Positions 18,464-27,868 of a DNA stretch of 64,000 nt are shown in pieces. The translations under genes were made by a program, and so were the position numbers. A model generated the notes under the pieces. That model was not told the origin of the DNA. It saw nothing but the letters and a program-made list of their open reading frames with translations, and did not search any database. The stretch is from NCBI GenBank assembly GCA_016699535.1, contig CP064980.1, positions 1,240,001-1,304,000 on the forward strand, given 5' to 3'. Each line of letters starts with the position of its first letter. Position 1 is the stretch's first letter. This stretch comes from Myxococcales bacterium (GTDB taxonomy: Bacteria > Myxococcota_A > Polyangia > Polyangiales > GCA-016699535).

Positions 18464-19039
18464 ATGCAAAATCCAGCAGTTCATTTCGCATTTGCGGCAA
18501 AATTGGCAGGAGGCCTAAGGGTGGAACCACTGAGCGCTGCCCTTGAGCAGCAAGTCTTGTTGAGTGCGGCGATTTCAGGTGATGGGATAGCTTTTCGAAA
18601 GCTTGTTAGCCCTCATCTTGAAATGCTGCACCGTTTAGCGGCCCGTGCTTGCAGCGATCCGGAGCTCGCTAAAGACGCCGTGCAAGAAAGTCTTGTCCTT
18701 GCATACATGCGTTTGTCGTCGGTTAAAGAACAGGGCAGTGTACGGGCGTTTTTGGCAGGTATCACGGTAAAGCGTTCGAAAACTTTGCTGCGCTCAGAAA
18801 AGCGACGAGCAAAGCGACAGGCAGAATACGGCGATAGGCGACGGTATACCCAGCCCGATGAAATGCTTGGTGCGAAGGAAATGGCTGCTCGGGTTCGAGA
18901 AATTTTGGCAAGCATGCCAAGCAAACGCAGCCAAGTGGCGATGTTGCGTCTTGATGCGAAACTTAGCTACGCAGAGATAGCTGAAGCATTAAAGATAAGT
19001 GAACGATCTGCGCGAGTGCTTTTGCATCTTGCTCTTTAA
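18464..19039 (+). CDS. RNA polymerase sigma factor, ECF-like
   Basis: The 191-residue product has sigma region 2 (FRKLVSPHLEMLHRLAARAC, then DAVQESLVLAYMRL) and region 4 (RSQVAMLRLDAKLSYAEIAEALKISERSAR with a helix-turn-helix). Length and layout fit the extracytoplasmic-function group. The next gene encodes a single-pass membrane protein likely to be its anti-sigma factor, followed by a CpxP-like periplasmic protein. The trio looks like an envelope-stress module. The start at ATG 18464 has no strong ribosome site, so a shorter start is possible. Confidence 0.8.
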   Translation: MQNPAVHFAFAAKLAGGLRVEPLSAALEQQVLLSAAISGDGIAFRKLVSPHLEMLHRLAARACSDPELAKDAVQESLVLAYMRLSSVKEQGSVRAFLAGITVKRSKTLLRSEKRRAKRQAEYGDRRRYTQPDEMLGAKEMAARVREILASMPSKRSQVAMLRLDAKLSYAEIAEALKISERSARVLLHLAL

Positions 19040-19060
19040 AGAAATTGAACAAGGCATAAA

Positions 19061-19558
19061 ATGAATGAGGAGCGTATGATTATGGATCAAAATAAAAAAA
19101 ATCATTCCTCGATCACGGAGCTTGAGATGCGTGTGCAGCAAGTATTTGATGAAAGTGCTTCGGGCTTAAGTGTTTCAGAGGAGCAGCAGCTGGGGCGTTA
19201 CGCTGCACAGATTCCAGATAGCCGGAAGCCAAAGCAGCGGGCATGGAGTTGGATATGGATAACTCCAGGTGCATTGGCTGCAGCGCTTGCATTATTAGTG
19301 GCGTTTCATTTGCCGGCTCCCGTCGAGCATAAGAACCTAAAGAAAGTTGCGAGTGTTCAATCGCGGGTCGTTGTTCCTCGTGATAGCGAAGAGTCGAATG
19401 GTGATGAGGCAGCACAAAGCACTACAACATGGAGCGATGAAGAACTTGAAGATATGGCGCTTGTAGCCAGTGTTGATTTGTTTGGCATCGATACTTTGCA
19501 TGCGGGTCTTGACGAAGAAGAGCAGCTTGCGATTGAGATGGCTTACGATGAATTTTAA
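19061..19558 (+). CDS. Putative anti-sigma factor, single membrane pass
   Basis: The 165-residue protein has a soluble N-terminal part of about 65 residues, one membrane helix (WITPGALAAALALLVAFHLP) and an acidic periplasmic tail ending DEEEQLAIEMAYDEF. No zinc-binding HxxxCxxC motif is present, so it is not a ZAS-type factor. The role is inferred from size, topology and its position 21 bp after the sigma gene. ATG 19076 has better ribosome-site spacing (GAGGAG) and is an alternative start. Confidence 0.6.
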   Translation: MNEERMIMDQNKKNHSSITELEMRVQQVFDESASGLSVSEEQQLGRYAAQIPDSRKPKQRAWSWIWITPGALAAALALLVAFHLPAPVEHKNLKKVASVQSRVVVPRDSEESNGDEAAQSTTTWSDEELEDMALVASVDLFGIDTLHAGLDEEEQLAIEMAYDEF

Positions 19559-19635
19559 AAAGTCATTCTATTTTTTTAACACTTACCGAAGCTGCGGCAC
19601 TTACTAATCAAAGATTGAGTCAAAGGAGAGTTGAG

Positions 19636-20205
19636 ATGAACCTTAAACGAATATTGATAACGAGTTTTTTCCTTGGCAGTGCGGCGGTGCTTGTGAATCC
19701 CGCATTAGCGCAACCTGGTCCGGGAAGAGGCCGATCGGGCATGAATAGACAAGAGTTTCGAGCACAGCGTCACGCCAAAATGGTTGAGATGCGCGCTAAG
19801 CTTCTACGGGACAAAGTAGGACTGACGGAAGCCAAAGCAAAAAAAGCTGAAGCGGTATTTGCAAAATACGACAAACAACACCAAGACAACCGAGGGAAAA
19901 TTCGTGATGCTCACCAAAGGTTAGCAAAGCTTGTTGCTTCGAATTCGACCAGTGATGCCGAATACACAAAACTCATCAAAGAGCTAGGCGCTGCACATGA
20001 TGCTATGCATAGCATTCGCAAAGCTCAGTTTGCTGCATTGGCTACTGTGCTTAGTCCCAAGGAAGAAGCCAAGTTGTTGCTTGAAATGGGACGTATGAAA
20101 AAACGTTTCCATCGGGGCAAAGGTGGTCCGGGCTGGGGCCCAGGAGCCGGGCAGTGCGACGGTAGCGGTCCATGTGGACGCGGAGCTCCCCCAGCAGATA
20201 AATAA
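19636..20205 (+). CDS. CpxP/Spy-like periplasmic protein
   Basis: ATG 19636 follows AAAGGAG and starts a signal peptide ending VNPALAQ|P. The mature protein is helical and basic, with an LxxxxVGLTEAKAKKAEAVF block and Gly/Pro-rich ends. This matches heavy-metal resistance/Spy-type proteins that form antiparallel helical hairpins and sense or buffer misfolded envelope proteins. It probably belongs to the stress module with the preceding sigma factor and putative anti-sigma factor. Confidence 0.65.
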   Translation: MNLKRILITSFFLGSAAVLVNPALAQPGPGRGRSGMNRQEFRAQRHAKMVEMRAKLLRDKVGLTEAKAKKAEAVFAKYDKQHQDNRGKIRDAHQRLAKLVASNSTSDAEYTKLIKELGAAHDAMHSIRKAQFAALATVLSPKEEAKLLLEMGRMKKRFHRGKGGPGWGPGAGQCDGSGPCGRGAPPADK

Positions 20206-20330
20206 CCGTACGCAGCTTAGTTGCTGAGTAGAAAGAACGCTGCTTTCGTGATGAAGGCGGTGTTTTTTCTGTTTTTTACAGGGTCGAAGTTTGTGCTAGC
20301 CTGACTTAGTCTTTCTGAAAGGTTGTCGTC

Positions 20331-20705
20331 TTGTTTGCTGCATATAAAATTGGGATTTCAGTATCCGCTTTAGCTCTGATTTTGGGTCTTATTGCTTGCG
20401 GGCAGACACAGATTGTCGGTGTTGATCCGGGCGATACGGAGGTATGTGATGGCCTCGACAACGATGGGGATACGCGAACAGATGAAGCCGATCCTCTCAA
20501 CGGTCAGTCTTGTGGCGAGGCAACGGACTGCACGGTTTCAGTGTATCGCTGCGATAATGGCCGCGGCATGGTTTGCCGTACCGAAAACTTCGAAGAAGTA
20601 TGTGATAAGGAAGACAACGATTGCGACAACAGAGTCGATGAAGGTCTGCTATGCGGCATCGATTTTCCTCCACCCTCCGACAGTGGCCTACCTTTTTTCA
20701 ACTAA
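20331..20705 (+). CDS. Lipoprotein with MopE-like acidic metal-binding motifs
   Basis: The 124-residue product has a lipoprotein signal (ALILGLIAC|GQT) and two EVCDxxDND(G/C)DxxxDE motifs, at about residues 37-52 and 88-103, with several cysteines. Such motifs occur in predicted metal-binding repeats of MopE-related secreted proteins in Myxococcota and relatives, and probably bind calcium or similar ions. The start is TTG 20331 because no in-frame ATG precedes the signal peptide. No operon partner is evident. Confidence 0.7.
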   Translation: MFAAYKIGISVSALALILGLIACGQTQIVGVDPGDTEVCDGLDNDGDTRTDEADPLNGQSCGEATDCTVSVYRCDNGRGMVCRTENFEEVCDKEDNDCDNRVDEGLLCGIDFPPPSDSGLPFFN

Positions 20706-20729
20706 ATACTGGGATAGTGACGTTGCTGC

Positions 20730-21131
20730 TTGTTCGAAGGCTGTTTGGGTGATAATTTAAAAATTGTATTGGACGATGACTCGCTAAAGAAAACGATGGC
20801 AGAAACAAGAGAGGAGACTCTTTTGTTGCGAGAGTTAAGTTTAGCTCTCCCCAAAGAACTCTCAAAAGGCTGGAAGCCTGTGCCGTCACCCGTTGATCAT
20901 GGGGTAGCCTTTCACGATGGACGTGCGCTGCGCGTTGTTGTTTCACTTCAAACGCTTGCGGCAGAGAAATATTATGCGGTCTCAATTAGTCGTGATGATG
21001 GCCATGTTCCTACTGCTGACGATATTGATGTGGTGAAATCAGCTTTTTTTTCCAAAGACGGGGGAAGCGGCGAAATTCAGGAGCGCATGCAGTCCAACCA
21101 AACAGTGCTGCGAAGGTTGATCAAGCGCTAG
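20730..21131 (+). CDS. Conserved hypothetical small protein (DUF7694-like)
   Basis: This 133-residue protein has no signal peptide or membrane segment. The core RALRVVVSLQTLAAEKYYAV, then SISRDDGHVPTADDIDVVKSAF, resembles small domains with an SxSR..PTWEE-type ending annotated as DUF7694; this is from memory and uncertain. TTG 20730 or ATG 20796 could be the start; the second gives a 111-residue protein that keeps the conserved core. No function is proposed. Confidence 0.5.
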   Translation: MFEGCLGDNLKIVLDDDSLKKTMAETREETLLLRELSLALPKELSKGWKPVPSPVDHGVAFHDGRALRVVVSLQTLAAEKYYAVSISRDDGHVPTADDIDVVKSAFFSKDGGSGEIQERMQSNQTVLRRLIKR

Positions 21132-21303
21132 AGTCAGTTCAACCGGCAGAGCCGATATTTCATGGTGCAGTCGTATGAATCGACGCATTAGGATGCTTGA
21201 TTCTGCGCCACCGTATGAAATTACGAAGAAAACAGCATACTTGGCATTTGAATAACATCTGCATACACTCCGTCGAATGAACATGATCAAAACGAGAGTA
21301 GCA

Positions 21304-22824
21304 ATGAAAAAACTTAATCTTTCTATTGGGGTTGCGCTTTTTGTAAGCCTGCTAGGTTCTGGCTGTTATTTCCATGCCAAGGGAAGCGCGGAGACGTCGG
21401 CTTCAGCAAAAAGCAGTAGCACGACAAGCGCTCGATCGCGGCAGGTTAGCCGTACGAATCGTATTAGCAAAACCCGCGCACCGAAAGAGCGGCGTGTTCA
21501 AGCTCATGCAAGCGTTCACGTAACGCACATGCAAACGTCTACTGTTAAAATCGGTGGCACCCTACGCATTTATGGTGATTTTTCGGCCGTCGGCAATGCT
21601 GCGGTTCATGTTTACTTTCCAGGGGTTGCAAAGCCTGTTGTCGCAAAGACGGTTAACGCAAAATACATTGATTGTGTTGCCCCAAGCGGATCGGCCACAG
21701 GCGTGATTCGTATTGTGATTTCAGGTCACGTCGTTTGGACAGCAAACATTACCATCAAGGTTGGCGCTCCTGACAAGACGATTGATCCGGCTCCTGTTGT
21801 CGCGCAATACAATGTTTCCCCAACAGCGGTGATGCCTTGTGAGGCCGTTACCGTCACTGGTGATTTCTCGAACGCGACTGCTCCAAGTCATGCTCGACTT
21901 AAGTTTAATGGTACGGCGTTTCCCACGGTTTCAAAAAAGGTAACGAAAAGCGAAGCGCAATTCGAGGTTCCGAAGACTGCGAATTCGGGTGAGATTGCGT
22001 TGCGCATTCGTAACCGTGTGGTTTGGAAAGGCGAACTTTCTGTTTTGGGGATACAGACTCGCTATCGCCTAACGCCGACCGTAGGCCCAGTTGGAACAAC
22101 TGCAGTGCTCAGTGGAAGTTTTGCTTGCGATAAGCGCCTGGATCTGAAGAAAAAATCACTGTTCAAGTTCCGCTTCACTGGTGTTGATGCACCCGTGTTG
22201 GCAAAGACGGTGACTGACAAGAGCATCAGCGTTGTTGTGCCGAAGGGCGCTGTGACAGGGTATGTTTATCTTCTCTTTTCCGGTAAAGAAGTTTGGAAGG
22301 GTAAGTTCAACGTAACAGACGACGATGACGGCTTGCTTACGCCTACGGGTGAAAACGGACTTGTCGGAAATGTGTGGAAGATTCCTGCGGATTCGAAGAA
22401 GCTGCCAGACTTCTCAACGCTGGGCGAGCCTTTGGCCAGCATTGCTGTCCCTAAGCTTGACGTAGCGCCGCGCCGCTTTGAGCAGGGCTTTCCAGGGATT
22501 GATGAAAGCAAGAATTTGCTCGAGTGGTTTGCTATTCGCTTCCGCGGAAAAATCCGTGTGGACAAAGCAGGGCTTGTCGCTTTCAAATTCAACAGCGACG
22601 ATGGCGCGATCTTGTATATTGATGGCAAGAAGGTCGTTGATAACGATGGGGTTCATGCTCCCAAGGAGCAAACGGGCACGGCGCAACTGAGCGCTGGTTT
22701 GCACGACGTTGTTGTGGAGTATTTCCAAGGGCCTCGCTATCAGATTGCGCTTCAGCTTTTCTGGAAGCCAACTGCCAATGACGGCTGGAGCATCGTGCCT
22801 TCGGAAAAGCTCTTCAGACCTTAG
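21304..22824 (+). CDS. Lipoprotein with IPT/TIG-like repeats and C-terminal PA14 domain
   Basis: It is about 506 residues from ATG 21304 (MKKLNLS), with a lipoprotein signal ending LLGSGC. After a Ser/Thr/Arg-rich linker come three similar beta modules, each ending in a VW..ELSV-like strand (VVWTANITIKV, VVWKGELSVLG, EVWKGKFNVTD). The last ~150 residues form a PA14 domain, with FNSDDGAILYIDGKKVVDND and LSAGLHDVVVEYFQG. PA14 domains bind carbohydrate in many surface proteins. It is probably surface or periplasmic, and its stop overlaps the convergent gene by 4 bp. Confidence 0.78.
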   Translation: MKKLNLSIGVALFVSLLGSGCYFHAKGSAETSASAKSSSTTSARSRQVSRTNRISKTRAPKERRVQAHASVHVTHMQTSTVKIGGTLRIYGDFSAVGNAAVHVYFPGVAKPVVAKTVNAKYIDCVAPSGSATGVIRIVISGHVVWTANITIKVGAPDKTIDPAPVVAQYNVSPTAVMPCEAVTVTGDFSNATAPSHARLKFNGTAFPTVSKKVTKSEAQFEVPKTANSGEIALRIRNRVVWKGELSVLGIQTRYRLTPTVGPVGTTAVLSGSFACDKRLDLKKKSLFKFRFTGVDAPVLAKTVTDKSISVVVPKGAVTGYVYLLFSGKEVWKGKFNVTDDDDGLLTPTGENGLVGNVWKIPADSKKLPDFSTLGEPLASIAVPKLDVAPRRFEQGFPGIDESKNLLEWFAIRFRGKIRVDKAGLVAFKFNSDDGAILYIDGKKVVDNDGVHAPKEQTGTAQLSAGLHDVVVEYFQGPRYQIALQLFWKPTANDGWSIVPSEKLFRP

Positions 22825-23249
22825 AAAGGTTTGAAGCGTACAAGAGCAATGATGAGCGCCGCGAGGAGGCTTAGTACGGTTGTGCTAATCCGAATCGCGG
22901 TTTGCTTATCCTGACCTTGTGAAGCTTTTTTGATGGTGGCAGAGATGTAGCCTGTTAGACCTGTGAGCAAACACGCCAAGGTGAGTTTGGTATGCATCCA
23001 AGGCATTTTAGCGTAGGTGCTCGCCCAAGCAGTTAGCAGTATATAGAGGCCAGTAAGCCAGGCAAGAATCAGAAAGGGTGTGACGACGCTTCGCATAGCT
23101 CGGCGAATCAAGTTGTAAAACTCCGCACGTGATTCTGCAAAATCACTTTGGGTGAAAAACACAGCAATCCACGAGGCCATAAGCGAGCCTCCAAACCAAA
23201 TCATCACTGAATACAAGTGAATTGAAAGTGCGAGCGTGCGTAAATCCAT
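22821..23249 (-). CDS. CopD/HemJ-like four-helix membrane protein
   Basis: The 142-residue protein has four predicted helices. SIHLYSVMIWFGGSLMASWI matches the first helix of CopD/HemJ-type proteins, and WMHTKLTLACLLTGLTGYIS the third, with a conserved His. Families of this fold include copper-uptake CopD and protoporphyrinogen oxidase HemJ; the sequence does not decide between them. It is a single gene on the minus strand, preceded by a 20-bp hairpin. Confidence 0.6.
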   Translation of the reverse strand: MDLRTLALSIHLYSVMIWFGGSLMASWIAVFFTQSDFAESRAEFYNLIRRAMRSVVTPFLILAWLTGLYILLTAWASTYAKMPWMHTKLTLACLLTGLTGYISATIKKASQGQDKQTAIRISTTVLSLLAALIIALVRFKPF

Positions 23250-23296
23250 GTTTTATCCTTTGTTGCACCTAGTGCGTTATCAACTCAAAGCGAACA

Positions 23297-23348
23297 CTAA
23301 TGCTCTGATCGGAAAGGATTGATCCGTACTTTCCAATCAGAGCACTAG
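23297..23348 (-). terminator. 20-bp stem-loop between two minus-strand genes
   Basis: Arms 23297-23316 and 23329-23348 pair along 20 positions around a 12-base loop. The two mismatches become G-U pairs only when read as minus-strand RNA, which supports transcription in that direction. It lies downstream of the 23391-24866 gene and fits a terminator, although the U-tract is weak. Confidence 0.55.
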
Positions 23349-23390
23349 AAAGGAAAGCGATAACTGAAAAGTGAATCGACGGCAAGTCAT

Positions 23391-24866
23391 TCACCGACTA
23401 GGTGGGCTTTTCTTTTGTTTTTGAGACAAGATTAAAGCAAGGCAGAGCAAGAACAGTATGGTAGGTGAAGTTTGTCCTTGAACAGTATTGCAGCTGCATC
23501 CGCCTTGAGCGTTTCCGGTCGGTGCAGCATCGTTTAGCGAGGCGTCGGCTCCAATCTGAGCATCGTTATCCGTCGTGCTTCCTGCATCGCTTTGTGAGCT
23601 TGAACTTTGCTCCGGAGCTGGACCAAGAATACGGCCTGAAAGATCCCCTTGTGCAAGGCCGCCATTAACCCAGAGCTCGCCGGCTTTGTATGCGTCGCTT
23701 TCGGTCTGACTTGTGGCGTTAGGATCCGAGCGAGGTACTTGCCGTCTTGTGTAGAGACTGAAGCTTCCGGTTGGATAATGGATTCGCAAAAAATAAGTTT
23801 GTCCGACCACGGTTGGGACTTCATTGGCAAACCAAGCAAATGCTACCCCTTGTTCTGGCAAACCTTTGCTTTCTTTGATGGGACCAATGGCAGGGCCATC
23901 TTTTGTTGCGCTGATGAAAGCTTGAATACGCCTTAAGCCACTACCTCCTCCGACAAAGACAGAGGCATGGGTTATCGAAGCTGATCGTGCAATGAACGAT
24001 TGGGCAAAATCACTTCCTCCTTCGGCGCTATCGTTATAATGCACATACATGCTGGTGAGGTTGCCGTCTGGTCCATCGATATCGAGATTCAGAGCGATGT
24101 CTTGATTCGAGAGTTCGCTAAGTGCGCCGTTGCCGTCGACCGAAAAACCTTGCCCACTTGGATAGCGGTCCCCTGTGTCACGCCAGGGAGCCCAGCCACC
24201 ACTTCCTACGAAGGTATAAAGCTCTCCCGGGTTGACCAGCACTTCGCCCGGTTGAAACACCGCACTGTCTCGGTTTGATAAGCTGAGGACGCGCAGCCCA
24301 GCGCTGCCAATCGGGGTGCCAGTTGCTTGTTGTCCTTCAAAGACCTGAATGGAGATGGGATTTTGTGCTGCGCCGTCACGAAAGCTTACTTTGACCAACG
24401 AGAGCGAATCTTCCGGCATCAGCACTGTTTGTGCAAAACTTCCGCCCCACCAGTTTCCGTCATACCCGAGATGGTCATCGCTAATGCGCAAGGCGGTATC
24501 CAGGTGCAGGTCTCCTAAATCGCAAGCAGAGGCGCTGCAGTTTAGTTCCCGTACGATGGGCCGAAAAGTAAAGGGTTCATAAACGGTCACAACCCATTCG
24601 CCGTAGCCCGTATCGTGGATACACAAATAGCCATCGTTGTCTGTCACCGCGATGTAGCGTGTATTGGCAGTGCTTTGCCCACGTTCGTAGGCATAGACAT
24701 AAACTTCACCCAACGTTCTGGAGACACCTTGTTCATTGTAAACTGCTCGACCACGTATCCAGCTAGGCTGGTCATTGGGACATTGCTCCGCGTAAGCTGT
24801 AGAGCCAATCCCAAACGAGAGTGTTGCTGCCAGAGCCCTAAGAACAAAGAAGTGTTTGATCTTCAC
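23391..24866 (-). CDS. Secreted protein with MYXO-CTERM-like anchor
   Basis: The 491-residue protein has an N-terminal signal peptide (GIGSTAYA|EQ). A carboxypeptidase-like beta domain comes first, with a GYLCIHDTG turn. Two jelly-roll-like modules follow (VKVSFRDGAAQNPISIQVFE; ASVFVGGGSGLRRIQAFIS). The C-terminus has a low-complexity Ser/Asp linker, then GGCSC, a hydrophobic stretch and basic residues. That arrangement is the MYXO-CTERM sorting tail described in Myxococcales, implying attachment at the cell surface. No catalytic residues are apparent. Confidence 0.72.
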   Translation of the reverse strand: MKIKHFFVLRALAATLSFGIGSTAYAEQCPNDQPSWIRGRAVYNEQGVSRTLGEVYVYAYERGQSTANTRYIAVTDNDGYLCIHDTGYGEWVVTVYEPFTFRPIVRELNCSASACDLGDLHLDTALRISDDHLGYDGNWWGGSFAQTVLMPEDSLSLVKVSFRDGAAQNPISIQVFEGQQATGTPIGSAGLRVLSLSNRDSAVFQPGEVLVNPGELYTFVGSGGWAPWRDTGDRYPSGQGFSVDGNGALSELSNQDIALNLDIDGPDGNLTSMYVHYNDSAEGGSDFAQSFIARSASITHASVFVGGGSGLRRIQAFISATKDGPAIGPIKESKGLPEQGVAFAWFANEVPTVVGQTYFLRIHYPTGSFSLYTRRQVPRSDPNATSQTESDAYKAGELWVNGGLAQGDLSGRILGPAPEQSSSSQSDAGSTTDNDAQIGADASLNDAAPTGNAQGGCSCNTVQGQTSPTILFLLCLALILSQKQKKSPPSR

Positions 24867-25063
24867 AGAGCAATTGTAACCTTCTTTTGGCTAGAAGGCA
24901 TTGTTTGCTTGTGCGTGGCTGACGATGTTGAGTAAAGATGCCGTCCGCCGATAAGAAAAATCGCTGTTTTCATTCCGTTTGATCGACTGGGACTATGAAT
25001 TTATCGCGTTTTTTGCCCTGACGCTCTCTCTTCCGCTCGCCCTTTTGTGCTACAGATAATCCC

Positions 25064-26656
25064 GTGAAATCTCAAATTGATATCCACAAACCTATTTTCC
25101 TGTCTGGCCCGATGGGCAGCGGCAAGTCGTCGGTGGCCAAAGTACTGGCTTGTGCGCTTGGTGTTGATCTGATCGATTTGGATGCACGCATCGCTGAGCG
25201 TGTAGGGATGTCCGTTCAAGATTTTTTCGATAGAGAAGGCGAAGCTGCTTTTCGTAAACATGAACATGATCTGGTATCTGAGCTTGTTAACTCTATGCAG
25301 CGAGGTGTGGTTGCCCTTGGTGGAGGAACGGTTACGAGCCAAGCGCTTCGCCGTAAACTGATTGACGCAGGTTATGTGGTGAGTCTTCGAGCCTCGGCTG
25401 CTGCCTTGTCCAAACGTGCAAGCAGTGAAGGAGGCAGACCTCTGCTTTCAGGCAAAGATGCTTTTGCGGTCTTGAGTAGTTTGCTTAAGGAGCGAGAGGG
25501 TGCTTATGCAGAATGCCATCTTCGTGTGGATACGGACAATCTTTCGGTGGAACAAGTCTGCGAAGTTATTCTTAGTGGCCTTGGCCCTAAAATCGTTCCC
25601 GTGCTGCTATCGGAACGTAGTTATCAGGTTCGGATTGGTTTTGGACTGCGTCGTGAACTCAATGCTCATCGTGATCTATTGAATGCAAGCTCGGTTATTG
25701 GGGTAAGCGACAGCAATGTTGCAGCACTATGGGCGGAACCGGTTTTTAAAAGCATTTCTGGAACAGTCAAATCAACTCGCTTGGTGACACTCCTTGCCGG
25801 TGAGGTTTACAAGACGATTGATTCCGTCCAGCAGATTTGGGACGCCGCTTTAGAAGGCAGTATTGATCGCGAGGCGTTGATGCTTGGTATTGGCGGAGGC
25901 GTTGTCGGTGATCTTGCTGGCTTTGCAGCTTCTACTCTGCTTCGGGGTATTCGGTTTGGTCAACTGCCAACGACCCTGCTTTCAATGGTCGATAGTGCGG
26001 TGGGCGGTAAGACTGGTTTTGATCGTAAACAAGGTAAGAATCTGATTGGTAGTTTTTATCAGCCATCGTTTGTGCTTTGCGACATCGAAAGCTTGTCGAC
26101 TCTTCCTGATGAAGAATATCGTTCAGGACTCGCTGAAGTCGTGAAATCAGCATGGCTTGATTCCGAAGCATCTGTGGCAGCGCTTGAGAGCGATAGCCAA
26201 GCGTTGAATGGCAAAGATCCTTCGGCAATCGAGCGAGCCGTATACATGTCGGTCGCGCTCAAGGCCCGCATCGTAAGTGAAGATGAGCATGAATCCGGTG
26301 CTCGGAAGCTGCTTAACCTTGGACATACACTTGGTCATGCAATTGAGGCTCGGCAAGGCTTTGCAGGATATCGCCATGGCGAGGCTGTGGCTTTGGGTAT
26401 GGTTGCTGCTATGCGTCTTTCAGCGCGATTAAACAAAGGCAGTGTGCAGGATGAAAAACGCCTAGTGGCTCTTCTTTCTTCTTTGGGACTCCCAACGGCG
26501 GTGGATCCTTGGCTTGATGAGAAAACCTTTGCTTTTATTAAATCCGATAAGAAAATGGCGCATGGTAAGATTCATTTCGTGTTACCTGGTGTGCCCGGGC
26601 AAACTGAGATCTGCGAGCTAGAGCTTGAACAGGTGCAGCGTAAACTCTCACCCTAG
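25064..26656 (+). CDS. aroKB: Shikimate kinase / 3-dehydroquinate synthase fusion
   Basis: This is a 530-residue bifunctional enzyme. Residues 1-170 are shikimate kinase, with the P-loop GPMGSGKSS near residue 15, a DLDARI motif and GGGT. Residues ~175-530 are dehydroquinate synthase, with GGGVVGDLAGFAAS, PTTLLSMVDSAVGGKTG and GHTLGHAIEA carrying zinc ligands. It catalyses two non-adjacent steps of the shikimate pathway. The start is GTG 25064. The frame is continuous across the linker, so this is a true fusion, as reported in other bacteria. Confidence 0.93.
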   Translation: MKSQIDIHKPIFLSGPMGSGKSSVAKVLACALGVDLIDLDARIAERVGMSVQDFFDREGEAAFRKHEHDLVSELVNSMQRGVVALGGGTVTSQALRRKLIDAGYVVSLRASAAALSKRASSEGGRPLLSGKDAFAVLSSLLKEREGAYAECHLRVDTDNLSVEQVCEVILSGLGPKIVPVLLSERSYQVRIGFGLRRELNAHRDLLNASSVIGVSDSNVAALWAEPVFKSISGTVKSTRLVTLLAGEVYKTIDSVQQIWDAALEGSIDREALMLGIGGGVVGDLAGFAASTLLRGIRFGQLPTTLLSMVDSAVGGKTGFDRKQGKNLIGSFYQPSFVLCDIESLSTLPDEEYRSGLAEVVKSAWLDSEASVAALESDSQALNGKDPSAIERAVYMSVALKARIVSEDEHESGARKLLNLGHTLGHAIEARQGFAGYRHGEAVALGMVAAMRLSARLNKGSVQDEKRLVALLSSLGLPTAVDPWLDEKTFAFIKSDKKMAHGKIHFVLPGVPGQTEICELELEQVQRKLSP

Positions 26657-26719
26657 AATAGCGTTGCTGCTGGACGTCTTTTGGGCTGACGCGTACAGTA
26701 CAAGCAGCAATAGGTTAAC

Positions 26720-27865
26720 ATGGCAAATAACAAACTCGCATTAAATGACGTGTTTTTTGCACTCGATGAGTTGGCTCCTCGGCATTTCGCTGCAGACTGG
26801 GATAACGTTGGTCCTTTGATCGTTCCCCAAAAAGGCATGTTCGTAGAGCGGGTTATGTTGTGCATTGATTTGACTGAACGCGTGTTGGCCGAAGCAATAC
26901 AAAAAAAATGCCAATTGATTGTAGCGTATCACCCAACTATTTTTAAAGGGTTGAATCGATTGATTGTAGATGCCCAATCTGATTTCACTCAACGCGTGGC
27001 TGTTCAATGCATCCAGAAGGGCATAGCTGTATACAGTCCGCACACTGCACTTGATGCAAGTCCCGGTGGCCTCAATGACTGGTTGTGCGAAGCTTTTGAT
27101 ACCAGAAATATTCTACCGCTAAAATCTGTCGACTCCGAAGCAAACAAGCAAGTTAAGATAGTGGTCTTCGTTCCCGAGAGTCATGCTGATTCTTTGCGTG
27201 AAGCACTTGCTGAAGTTGGCGTGGGTGTCATTGGAAACTATACAAAGTGTTCATACAACTTGAAGGGCTGGGGCACTTTTTGCGGAAACGAAAAAAGTCG
27301 GCCGGCGCGAGGAAAGAAAAATCAACTTGAAAAGGTAGAAGAGCTTCGTTTGGAAATGCTTTGCTCACTGAATAGGCTCAATGCTGTAGCCCGCTGTATT
27401 GCTGAACACCATCCCTACGAGGAGCCCGCCTGGGACGCTATTCCTTTGCAGAGCAAACCCCACATCCAGGCCGCACAAGGACGCGTGTGTGAGTTAAAGA
27501 AAGCTCAGACACTCAAGCAGTTGGTCTCGGCAGTCAAAAGCCATCTTAATCTATCCAGCGTGCGTGTTGCTGCTCCAGCGGACTTGCGTAAGGGGGGCGC
27601 TAAAATCTCAGAAATAGCGCTTTGTGCGGGTGCTGGGGGCAGTGTTTTTTCAGGAAGCCACTACCAAGCTTACCTTACTGGAGAAATGCGTCATCATGAC
27701 GTACTTGCCTATGTCGAGCAGGGCTCCGTGGTGATTCTTTGCGAGCACAGCCATTCGGAACGTGGTTATCTCTCAGTTTTTGCACAAAAACTAAAAGCGA
27801 TACTTCCTAGAGGTGTTGATATTTTTTTATCCAAACAGGATGTTGAACCTTTGCAGGTTGTATGA
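26720..27865 (+). CDS. Nif3-like dinuclear metal centre protein
   Basis: The 381-residue long form of the Nif3/YbgI family has a PII-like insert of about 120 residues (KQVKIVVFVPESHADSLREA). Metal-binding residues are visible in AYHPTIFKG, SPHTALDA and the C-terminal EHSHSERGYL. The family binds two metal ions in a toroidal hexamer and is often labelled GTP cyclohydrolase I type 2, but its physiological role is not settled. ATG 26720 follows the aroKB gene; the ABC exporter genes begin 3 bp after its stop. Confidence 0.88.
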   Translation: MANNKLALNDVFFALDELAPRHFAADWDNVGPLIVPQKGMFVERVMLCIDLTERVLAEAIQKKCQLIVAYHPTIFKGLNRLIVDAQSDFTQRVAVQCIQKGIAVYSPHTALDASPGGLNDWLCEAFDTRNILPLKSVDSEANKQVKIVVFVPESHADSLREALAEVGVGVIGNYTKCSYNLKGWGTFCGNEKSRPARGKKNQLEKVEELRLEMLCSLNRLNAVARCIAEHHPYEEPAWDAIPLQSKPHIQAAQGRVCELKKAQTLKQLVSAVKSHLNLSSVRVAAPADLRKGGAKISEIALCAGAGGSVFSGSHYQAYLTGEMRHHDVLAYVEQGSVVILCEHSHSERGYLSVFAQKLKAILPRGVDIFLSKQDVEPLQVV

Positions 27866-27868
27866 ACG

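Noticed and set aside
25064..26656. AroK and AroB as two genes joined by error
   Set aside because: The frame is continuous with an intact linker, and aroKB fusions are known in other bacteria.
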